DNA from: Pseudomonadota bacterium
GTDB taxonomy: Bacteria; Myxococcota; Polyangia; GCA-2747355; JACKDQ01
Direction of reading: 5' to 3'
NCBI GenBank assembly: GCA_030591195.1
Contig: JAUVBO010000024.1
Coordinates: forward strand, 1-11,797
Length of the DNA stretch: 11,797 nt
In this document: positions 6,325-11,797 of the stretch, one piece after another
Layout of the letters: every line of letters begins with the position of its first letter
Position numbering within the stretch: position 1 is the first letter of the stretch
Notes under the pieces: model-generated
Databases searched by the model: none
What the model saw: the letters and a program-made list of their open reading frames with translations, nothing else
Told to the model about the DNA's origin: nothing
Translations under genes and position numbers: made by a program

Positions 6325-7154
6325 CAGGCCACCTCCCCCAGGCTCGCCGCGGCGAGGCGTTCAGCCTTGCGCGCGCGGGCGAAGTGGACCGCCAGGCCGA
6401 TGATCAGGCCGACGATGCAGCCGATGGTGCCGCCGCGGACGATCCACAGCGACCAGCTCCCCTGGCCCATCAGCGTGGCCGTCACGCCGAGGAGGATACC
6501 GATCACCATCACCGCCCCGAGCACCAGCGAGACCGTGGCCCACTGGACCTTGCGCGCCTTGGTCCAGTTGAAGAACATCAGGATCAGCCCGAGCATGATG
6601 AAGCCGCCCGGCGGCAGGATCATCACCACCCAGGGCTCGAAGCTCGGCCCGAAGAGGTCGACGCCGAACAGCGAGCCATTGCCGAGGATCTCGCGCAGCC
6701 CGCCGAGCATCACCAGGGCGATGGTGAAGCCGACGGCCATGCCGAGGGCATCGGCCAGCGCCAGCCGCACCGGCGACTTGGACGAAAACGCCTCCTGGCG
6801 GCCGAGGATCAGGCAGTTGACGACGATCAGCTCGATGAACGCGCCGAGGTCCTTGTGCAGATCGTAGGCCACGGCCTTGAGGATGTAGTCGACCATCGTC
6901 ACGAAGGTGGCGATGATGATGATATACGTCGTGATGCGCACCTGGGTCGGGATGAACTTGCGCAGCAGCGAGACCAGCAAGCTCGAGCCCATCAGCACGA
7001 AGAAGGTCGCCGCGCCCATGCCCAGGCCGTTGATCGCGCTGTTGGTCACCGCGAGCATCGGGCACATGCCGAGGACCTGGATGAAGACCGGGTTTTCCTT
7101 CCACAGCCCCTTGACGAACTCGTCGGAGGCCTTGCGGGGGTCCTGCTTGCTCAT
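6324..7154 (-). CDS. rnfE: Rnf complex membrane subunit RnfE, with extra C-terminal membrane segments
   Basis: This encodes 276 residues. RnfE is the inverted-topology partner of RnfA. The conserved core is about residues 10-197: NPVFIQVLGMCPMLAVTNSA with Cys31, IVVNCLILGRQEAFSS with Cys113, and the closing ILPPGGFIMLGLILMF. Cys31 and Cys113 pair with the RnfA cysteines around the membrane iron-sulfur cluster. Most RnfE proteins end soon after the PPG-F-I-x-LG motif, at about 200-235 residues. This one continues about 75 residues with two more hydrophobic helices (about 207-229 and 237-258) and a basic tail (RARKAER). The ATG at 7154 was chosen because it gives the family N-terminus and makes an ATGA overlap with rnfG; the 15-codon extension upstream would lie inside rnfG. 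RnfA and RnfE must be present in equal amounts, which fits their coupled translation. Confidence 0.95.
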   Translation of the reverse strand: MSKQDPRKASDEFVKGLWKENPVFIQVLGMCPMLAVTNSAINGLGMGAATFFVLMGSSLLVSLLRKFIPTQVRITTYIIIIATFVTMVDYILKAVAYDLHKDLGAFIELIVVNCLILGRQEAFSSKSPVRLALADALGMAVGFTIALVMLGGLREILGNGSLFGVDLFGPSFEPWVVMILPPGGFIMLGLILMFFNWTKARKVQWATVSLVLGAVMVIGILLGVTATLMGQGSWSLWIVRGGTIGCIVGLIIGLAVHFARARKAERLAAASLGEVA

Positions 7155-7813
7155 TGGCCACCCCCTGCCAGTCCCTCGGCAGGCAGCTTGCCGAGCCACT
7201 TCTTGTTGGCGTCGTTGATCCCCTTGACCACGGCGTTGGTCGAGATCGTCGCGCCGCTGATGGCGTCGATCTCGTTCGGCTTGCTGCGGCTGCCCTTCTT
7301 CACCGCCACGATCTCGGGGCTAGGCTCGAGGGCCGAGAAGCAGTCGACGAAGGACTGGTCCTTGAAGATCTTGTCGCCGATGCCGGGGGTCTCCTTGCTC
7401 TCGAGCACGTTGAAGCCGACGATCTTCTTCTTCGCCGGGCTGTAGCCGTAGAGCAAGCGGATGTCGCCGGCGTAGCCCGAGCCGACGGCGACGATGGCGT
7501 AGCCGACGAACTTGCCGCTCTTGTCGTAGGTGCCGAGCAGCTCGGGGGAGTCGCTGGTGGATTCCTGGAGCTTGCCGCCTTCGAAGGCGAGCTTCTTCAT
7601 CTTCGCCGCCTCGGGCACCACCTTCAGCGCTGCCTTCTGCAGCGCGGCGAGCTGGTTGCGCTTGATCGCCGGCGCGGTGGCCTGCACGGTGCCCACCAGG
7701 GCCAGCCCGCTGCACAGCCCGGCGACGGTCAGGGTGGCGACCAGGCGGAAGGTGCTCGGCTCGGCCTTGGCCGGCGGCTGCTGCGCTGCCGGCAGCGTTG
7801 CGCTGTCACTCAT
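7151..7813 (-). CDS. rnfG: Rnf complex flavoprotein subunit RnfG
   Basis: This encodes 220 residues. RnfG is a periplasm-facing subunit anchored by one helix that carries covalently bound FMN and passes electrons within the complex. A Pro/Ala-rich cytoplasmic tail (1-20) precedes one transmembrane helix (about 23-46). The FMN-binding domain has GYAGDIRLLYGY, then ESKETPGIGDKI, and the flavinylation site DAISGATIST, with Thr189 the predicted FMN-bearing residue. This motif is recognised by the flavin transferase ApbE; no apbE gene is in the window. ATG 7813 was chosen over a start seven codons upstream because it gives a family-like N-terminus. It overlaps the end of rnfD by 8 nt. The stop overlaps the rnfE start by 4 nt. 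Length is close to the family norm of about 180-220. Confidence 0.95.
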   Translation of the reverse strand: MSDSATLPAAQQPPAKAEPSTFRLVATLTVAGLCSGLALVGTVQATAPAIKRNQLAALQKAALKVVPEAAKMKKLAFEGGKLQESTSDSPELLGTYDKSGKFVGYAIVAVGSGYAGDIRLLYGYSPAKKKIVGFNVLESKETPGIGDKIFKDQSFVDCFSALEPSPEIVAVKKGSRSKPNEIDAISGATISTNAVVKGINDANKKWLGKLPAEGLAGGGQ

Positions 7814-8837
7814 GGCTCGCCCGCTCCCGACCAAAGGGTCGCGGCTGCACGTGCCGCTCGATCAGCGGGGTGGCCGCGTTCATCAGCAAGATGGCGTACA
7901 TCACACCCTCTGGGTTGTTGCCGTACAATCGGATCGCCACCACCAGCAGGCCGATGCCGATGCCGAAGATCCAGGTGCCCCTGGGCGCCAGCGGCGAGGT
8001 CACCGGATCGGTCGCCATGTAGATCGCGCCGAAGAGCAGCCCGCCGGCGAAGATCATGAACTGGGGCGTGACGACGGCGTCGATCCACCCTCGCTGCGCG
8101 ACGAGATAGAGCGCCCCGGAAAAGAGCCCCGTCGACAGCAGGATGCTCACCGGGATGCGCCAGTCGAAGGTGCGCCGGATGGTCATCCAGATACCACCGA
8201 GGATGATCGCCAGCCCGCTGGTCTCGCCGAGGCAGCCACCGACCGTGCCGAGAGCCAGCTTGAGCGTGGCGACGAGCTTCTTTTCGAACTTCATCACCGC
8301 CAGCGGTGTGGCGCCGCCTATCGCGTCGACCGGGGCAGCGCCGGGCTGCAGAAAGGGCAGCGCGAGGTTGCTCGAAGACAGGACGTGCTTGGTCGGGTCG
8401 GTCCAGGTGGTCATCGCCGCCGGGAAGGAGGCCTGGAGAAAGGCCCGCCCGACCAGCGCCGGGTTGAACATGTTGTGCCCCAGGCCGCCCCAGATCTGCT
8501 TGCCGAGGCCGATCGATACCGCCCCGCCGACGGCGGCGATCCACAGCGGGGTCGCCGGCGGCAGCACCAGGCCGAGGAGCAGGCCGGTCAGCACGGCGCT
8601 GCCGTCGCCGAGCGCCTTGCGGCGCTTGCTCGCCGGGGTGAAGACCGCCTCGGTCAGCACGGCACCGGCTACGCTCGCCAGCAGCACGAGCAGGGCGCTG
8701 AGGCGGAAGAACCACAGGGCGGCGAACAGCGCTGGCAGCATGCCGATGATCACGTCGAGCATCAACCCGGGCGTGCTCACGCTGCGCTTGAGGAACGGCG
8801 CGGCCTGCAGCAGCAGTTTTGGATCCTTGCGCTCCAT
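7806..8837 (-). CDS. rnfD: Rnf complex flavoprotein subunit RnfD
   Basis: This encodes 343 residues, a normal length. RnfD is a polytopic membrane subunit with about ten helices that carries a covalent FMN and is the main candidate for part of the ion path. Family marks: DVIIGMLPALFAALWFF near the start; QIWGGLGHNMFNPALVGRAF (114-133); ATDPVTSPLAPRG (275-287); and YGNNPEGVMYAILLMN near the end. The flavinylation site reads DAIGGATPL (171-179), with Thr177 the expected attachment residue. The position three before the Thr is Gly rather than the usual Ser or Thr, while Asp171 and the GAT core are kept, so flavinylation is still likely. The start codon follows the rnfC stop directly (TAG-ATG, no spacer) with GAGGG upstream. 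The gene then overlaps rnfG by 8 nt. Confidence 0.96.
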   Translation of the reverse strand: MERKDPKLLLQAAPFLKRSVSTPGLMLDVIIGMLPALFAALWFFRLSALLVLLASVAGAVLTEAVFTPASKRRKALGDGSAVLTGLLLGLVLPPATPLWIAAVGGAVSIGLGKQIWGGLGHNMFNPALVGRAFLQASFPAAMTTWTDPTKHVLSSSNLALPFLQPGAAPVDAIGGATPLAVMKFEKKLVATLKLALGTVGGCLGETSGLAIILGGIWMTIRRTFDWRIPVSILLSTGLFSGALYLVAQRGWIDAVVTPQFMIFAGGLLFGAIYMATDPVTSPLAPRGTWIFGIGIGLLVVAIRLYGNNPEGVMYAILLMNAATPLIERHVQPRPFGRERASHE

Positions 8838-10190
8838 CTACGCTGCCCTCGTCTTTTTGTCGCGGATCGCCGCCTTGGCGACGCGGATCAACTGCACGAT
8901 CGGGACCCCGGACGGACAGGCAAAGGTGCAGGCACCGCACTCCATGCAGTCCATCACGTAGGCGTCCTCGATAGCCTCGTAGCGCGCGGCGCGCGCGAGC
9001 CGGGCGAGCCGCGACGGGTTGAGGTAGTTGGCGCAGGCCTCGAGGCAACGCCCGCAGCGAACGCAGGTGTACTCGACCTTCGAGTCGATCTCACGGTCGG
9101 TGAAGGCGAGCAACCCGGAGGTCCCCTTGACCACCGGCACGTCGAGGCTCGCCAGCGGCTGGCCCATCATCGGCCCGCCCATCACCACCTGCCGCGTGCG
9201 GTCGTTGAGGCCGCAGGCGAGCAGCACGTCGCGCACCGAGGTGCCGAGGGGCACCATCAGGTTGCCCGGGCGATCGACGCCCTGGCCGCTGACGGTCAAC
9301 ACCCGCTCGATCAGCGGCTTGCCGTGGTCGAAGTAGTCGGCCAACGCGACCATGGTGCCGACGTTGTTGACGATCATCCCCACGTCGAGGGGCAGCTTGC
9401 CCGCCGGGACCTCGCGGTTGAAGATCGCCTTGATCAGCATCTTCTCGGCGCCCTGCGGGTACTTGGTCTTCAGCGGCACGATCTCGATCGGCTTGCGCAG
9501 CTCACCAGCCGATGCCTGCCGCCGGACGGCCCGCTTGAGCCCGTCGATGGCATCGAGCTTGTTGATCTCGACGCCGATCTTGACCCCGTCGAGGGCGAGC
9601 TTGGCCGCGACGATGCCGCTGCCGCGGACCACCTGGTCGGCCTGCTCGACCATCATCCGGTGGTCCGCCGTCAGGTATGGCTCGCACTCGCAGCCGTTGA
9701 TCACCAGGTAGCGGATCCGCTTGCCCTCGGGCACCGCGTACTTGACGTGGCTCGGAAAGGCCGCGCCGCCCATGCCGACCAGTCCGGCCTGTTGCACGCG
9801 GGAGACGAACTCCTTCGGACTGAGCGACCGCCAGTCCACCGGCTCGCCAGCGATCCGCTGGGTCGAGTAGACGTCGGCCTCGATCTCGATCGCTGGCGCG
9901 AGCTGCCCGCTCGAGTTGCGCTGGGGGCCGACGCCGATCACCCGCCCGCTGACCGGCGCGTGGAGGCAGGTCGAGACGAAGCCACCCGGCTCGGCGATCA
10001 ACTGCCCCCGCACCACGGTCTCGCCCGCGGTCACCACCGCCCGCATCGGCGCGCCGATGTGCTGGCTCAGCGGCAGCACGAAGCGGCGGGCGAAGGGCAG
10101 CCGCTGGACCGGCTCGTCGGCCGTGCCCTTGTGCTCGTGAGGGTGGACCCCGTGGCGGAAGGTATGGATCGCCTCGTCGAGGGTCGTCAT
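8838..10190 (-). CDS. rnfC: Rnf complex peripheral subunit RnfC (NADH/FMN and 2x[4Fe-4S])
   Basis: This encodes 450 residues. RnfC is the cytoplasmic NAD(H)-facing subunit, related to NuoF. The N-terminal part holds the family opening FRHGVHPHEHKG (11-22) and a lipoyl/biotinyl-like strand region (HAPVSGRVIGVG). The Rossmann-like NADH/FMN site has GLVGMGGAAFPSHVKY (136-151) and INGCECEPYLTADHRMM (164-180). An SLBB-like region with TVSGQGVDRPGN follows. Two [4Fe-4S] motifs come next: C376-x2-C379-x2-C382-x3-C386 and C415-x2-C418-x2-C421-x3-C425. The first ends CANYL where relatives usually have Cys-Pro, so one clustered Pro is lost; all eight Cys are present. It lacks the long Ala-rich C-terminal tail of enterobacterial RsxC. 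ATG 10190 was chosen because it gives the family N-terminus, although the frame is open upstream to 10637. It overlaps the PFOR-like gene by 4 nt (ATGA). Confidence 0.96.
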   Translation of the reverse strand: MTTLDEAIHTFRHGVHPHEHKGTADEPVQRLPFARRFVLPLSQHIGAPMRAVVTAGETVVRGQLIAEPGGFVSTCLHAPVSGRVIGVGPQRNSSGQLAPAIEIEADVYSTQRIAGEPVDWRSLSPKEFVSRVQQAGLVGMGGAAFPSHVKYAVPEGKRIRYLVINGCECEPYLTADHRMMVEQADQVVRGSGIVAAKLALDGVKIGVEINKLDAIDGLKRAVRRQASAGELRKPIEIVPLKTKYPQGAEKMLIKAIFNREVPAGKLPLDVGMIVNNVGTMVALADYFDHGKPLIERVLTVSGQGVDRPGNLMVPLGTSVRDVLLACGLNDRTRQVVMGGPMMGQPLASLDVPVVKGTSGLLAFTDREIDSKVEYTCVRCGRCLEACANYLNPSRLARLARAARYEAIEDAYVMDCMECGACTFACPSGVPIVQLIRVAKAAIRDKKTRAA

Positions 10191-11797
10191 GCGGGCTTCT
10201 CCGTACCGGTCCGGTCCGCCCCGCCAAAGCCCGCTAGCTGGATCAACCGCTCGCGCACCCGCTGGGTCATCTCGGCGGCCTGCTCGCGCTGGACCTCGGC
10301 CACTCGCTGATCGTGCTGCTGCCGCAGCGCCGCGAGCTCCTGGTCGTGGGCCGCCCTGACCTCGGCCTCGACCTCGGCGCGGACCCTGTCGGTGAACGGC
10401 GTGACCTTCCCGGCCAGCTCCCGCAGCGTGCGCCAGCCACGATCCCGCCGGTCGCTGAGCGCGACCAGCGCCCGCGACGGGGCCAGCCGGCCCTCGCCGA
10501 CCTTGACGTATGGCGTCTTGTCGCCGCGCTGGTTGGCCTCGAGCGCGAGGTAGTCGACCAGCTCGGTCGGCCCGGGCGCGTCGTCGTCCAGCGGCACCAG
10601 GTGGTCGCCGGCGAAGCGTCGCTCTCCCGCCGCCCAATGAGCCACCGTCGGGGCGGTCAGTGATTGCTCGTCATCCGGGTTGCCCGAGATGTCGAGGCGC
10701 ATGCCGAAGACCCCCTCGCCGCCCGGATCGAAGGTCAGCAGCGGGAAGAGGCGCGCCGCCACCGCAGCCTCGGCCCGGGCGACCGTCGCGTCGCGGGAGA
10801 AGCCGTGCTCGCCGGGGCTCGGCGCGTGGAGCTGGATCAGCGCCGGACCGTCGTAGGCCATCGCGCGGGTCAGGGCGTCGACCAGGTGCTGCGGATGGGC
10901 GATGGAGGACTGGGCGACGAAGGCCTCGCTGCCGCCGAGAGCGAGCAGGGAGAGCGCATCGCGATCACCCGGCTCGCCGTCGGAGGCGACGCCGCCGTCG
11001 GCGAGCAGCACCACCTTGACCGGGAGCCGCGACGAGAGCAACGGCGCCAGGCTCTGGTCCGAAAACGCCGCGGAGCTGCCGACCAGCAGCAGCGGCGGAC
11101 AGGCCCGGCGCTCCTCGGCCCCGAGGTCGTCGAAGCAAAGCCGCCTGAGCTCGGCCCGGGCGAGCGCGGCCTCGGTCGGGTTGCCCAGCGCCAGGCGCCC
11201 CCGGCGCATCGCCCGCATCTCAACGGTCGCCGCGCGAAGCTGCCCCTCGAGCAGCCCGCGGGCGAAGGCCGCCGTCTCGCCGCTCGAGTCGATCGCCACC
11301 GGCATCGAGAACGGGTTGTAGGGAAACGAGCCGATGCCGCGGCTCAGCGCGTCGGGGGCGAAAGCAAGCCCGAGGCGGGCCCGGCCGAGGCCGTGGGGTC
11401 CCTTGGAGAGCCGCCAGTGCAGGTCGGCCAGCTCCTGGCCGGCAGCCACCAGCTCCTTGAGCCGGTTGACGTCGACCTTGCCGCTGTCCATCACCTTGTC
11501 GACCCGGGCGGTGAGCTCGGTCAGCTGGGCGTGGCTCTGGTCCAAGGCCTCGATCCCCTCGGCGAGGACATCGATGTCGGTCGCCGGCAGCGCCTCGGCC
11601 AGGGTCTCGCGCACCTTGGCGGCGAGCTCGTCACGCAGCTGCTTCAGCCCGTCGACGTGAGGCTGGAGCTGCCGCTGGAGCTGGTACTCGCAGACCGCCA
11701 GCGTCAGACGCAGCGCGACCTTGGTCCCCGATCCCGGCTCGGCCGTGTCGCCGCCGGCCATCGCCAGCAAGCAGTGACGCGAGAGCAGCAGCGCGCC
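10187..11797 (-). CDS. PFOR/NifJ-like protein, C-terminal part, TPP-binding motif degenerate (N-terminus off the right edge)
   Basis: There are 536 visible residues, numbered here from the window edge. The frame runs unbroken off the edge, so the gene is larger than seen. Residues about 150-400 align by eye with the C-terminal TPP domain of pyruvate:ferredoxin oxidoreductase: SEAFVAQSSIAHPQHLVDAL, AYDGPALIQLHAPSPGEHGF, RLFPLLTFDP, then MRLDISGNPDDE and AAGERRF correspond to the familiar end of that enzyme. The TPP signature is not kept. Where PFOR has GDGWAYDIGYGG this protein has GSSAAFSDQSLAP (240-252), and where PFOR has D-T-E-V-Y-S-N-T-G-G-Q it has DGGVASDGEPG (267-277). The CAGCGE-type cysteines are not visible. 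Two helical or coiled-coil regions flank the domain (about 40-130 and 470-520). It is translationally coupled to rnfC, so a job in feeding or docking to Rnf is inferred. It could instead be an active 2-oxoacid oxidoreductase with an unusual cofactor site, which seems less likely. Confidence 0.72.
   Translation of the reverse strand, partial: GALLLSRHCLLAMAGGDTAEPGSGTKVALRLTLAVCEYQLQRQLQPHVDGLKQLRDELAAKVRETLAEALPATDIDVLAEGIEALDQSHAQLTELTARVDKVMDSGKVDVNRLKELVAAGQELADLHWRLSKGPHGLGRARLGLAFAPDALSRGIGSFPYNPFSMPVAIDSSGETAAFARGLLEGQLRAATVEMRAMRRGRLALGNPTEAALARAELRRLCFDDLGAEERRACPPLLLVGSSAAFSDQSLAPLLSSRLPVKVVLLADGGVASDGEPGDRDALSLLALGGSEAFVAQSSIAHPQHLVDALTRAMAYDGPALIQLHAPSPGEHGFSRDATVARAEAAVAARLFPLLTFDPGGEGVFGMRLDISGNPDDEQSLTAPTVAHWAAGERRFAGDHLVPLDDDAPGPTELVDYLALEANQRGDKTPYVKVGEGRLAPSRALVALSDRRDRGWRTLRELAGKVTPFTDRVRAEVEAEVRAAHDQELAALRQQHDQRVAEVQREQAAEMTQRVRERLIQLAGFGGADRTGTEKPA
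10196..10202 (-). promoter_or_regulatory. Ribosome binding site of rnfC
   Basis: GGAGAAG ends 5 nt before ATG 10190 and lies inside the last codons of the PFOR-like gene. It supports the 10190 start over any start in the open extension upstream, and means rnfC translation is coupled to the PFOR-like gene. Confidence 0.65.

Noticed and set aside
7530..10310. Very long open frame (926 codons) on the plus strand across rnfG, rnfD and rnfC
   Set aside because: It is antisense to well-recognised Rnf genes; its translation is Arg/His/Asp/Gln-rich with no domain. High GC with G/C at third codon positions removes stop codons on the opposite strand.
10191..10637. N-terminal extension of rnfC over the PFOR-like gene
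   Set aside because: The extra residues are an Arg/Ala/Gly-rich frame shadow. The RnfC family start FRHGVHPHEHKG follows shortly after ATG 10190, which has a good ribosome site.
11768..11770. TTG codon as the start of the PFOR-like protein
   Set aside because: The frame continues upstream without a stop to the window edge, and the homologous domain needs a preceding part; it is only the first start-like codon within the window.

Overview
The window is GC-rich throughout, with heavy third-position G/C and tightly packed genes. It carries several lipoproteins, one of them with an Asp/Pro/Ala-rich linker of the PDA-x-PDA type. That style, plus PEGA, FecR-like, TIG and NHL-repeat exported proteins, suggests a myxobacterium-like (Myxococcota / former Deltaproteobacteria) Gram-negative genome. 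The taxonomic reading is an inference from style, not from a marker gene.

Layout. (1) Positions 1-2329, minus strand: an apparent three-gene operon of exported proteins, read right to left. It holds a FecR-domain protein with two Ig/FN3-like modules, a PEGA-domain lipoprotein, and a secreted beta-rich protein that runs off the left edge. The gaps between genes are 10-11 nt. (2) Positions 2381-5591, plus strand, divergent from (1) across a 51-bp gap: a membrane sensor-histidine-kinase homologue that has lost the phospho-acceptor His and the ATP-binding residues (a pseudokinase). It overlaps by 8 nt a lipoprotein made of a TIG-like domain, an Asp/Pro linker and a six-repeat NHL propeller. (3) Positions 5592-5736: a convergent intergenic region with three mutually complementary repeat arms, probably a two-way terminator. 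(4) Positions 5737-11797, minus strand: a cluster encoding most of an Rnf (ferredoxin:NAD+ oxidoreductase, ion-pumping) complex. In transcription order it is a PFOR-like protein (N-terminus off the right edge), rnfC, rnfD, rnfG, rnfE, rnfA. Every junction overlaps or abuts (4, 0, 8, 4 and 1 nt), so this is one translationally coupled unit.

How the genes work together. RnfC (NADH/FMN and two [4Fe-4S]), RnfD and RnfG (covalent FMN), and RnfA and RnfE (membrane Cys pairs) form the membrane electron path between ferredoxin and NAD(H). RnfB, the usual ferredoxin-facing subunit, is not in the window. The gene coupled immediately upstream of rnfC is instead a homologue of the C-terminal TPP domain of pyruvate:ferredoxin oxidoreductase in which the TPP-binding motif appears lost. 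The most interesting hypothesis is that this PFOR-derived protein is an electron-transfer or docking partner of Rnf rather than a 2-oxoacid oxidoreductase. The left half looks like a separate cell-envelope sensory or structural module built around a pseudokinase and several lipoproteins.

No tRNA, rRNA, CRISPR array, insertion sequence or phage gene was seen. No gene-free stretch exceeds 300 bases; the longest is the 145-bp convergent region.
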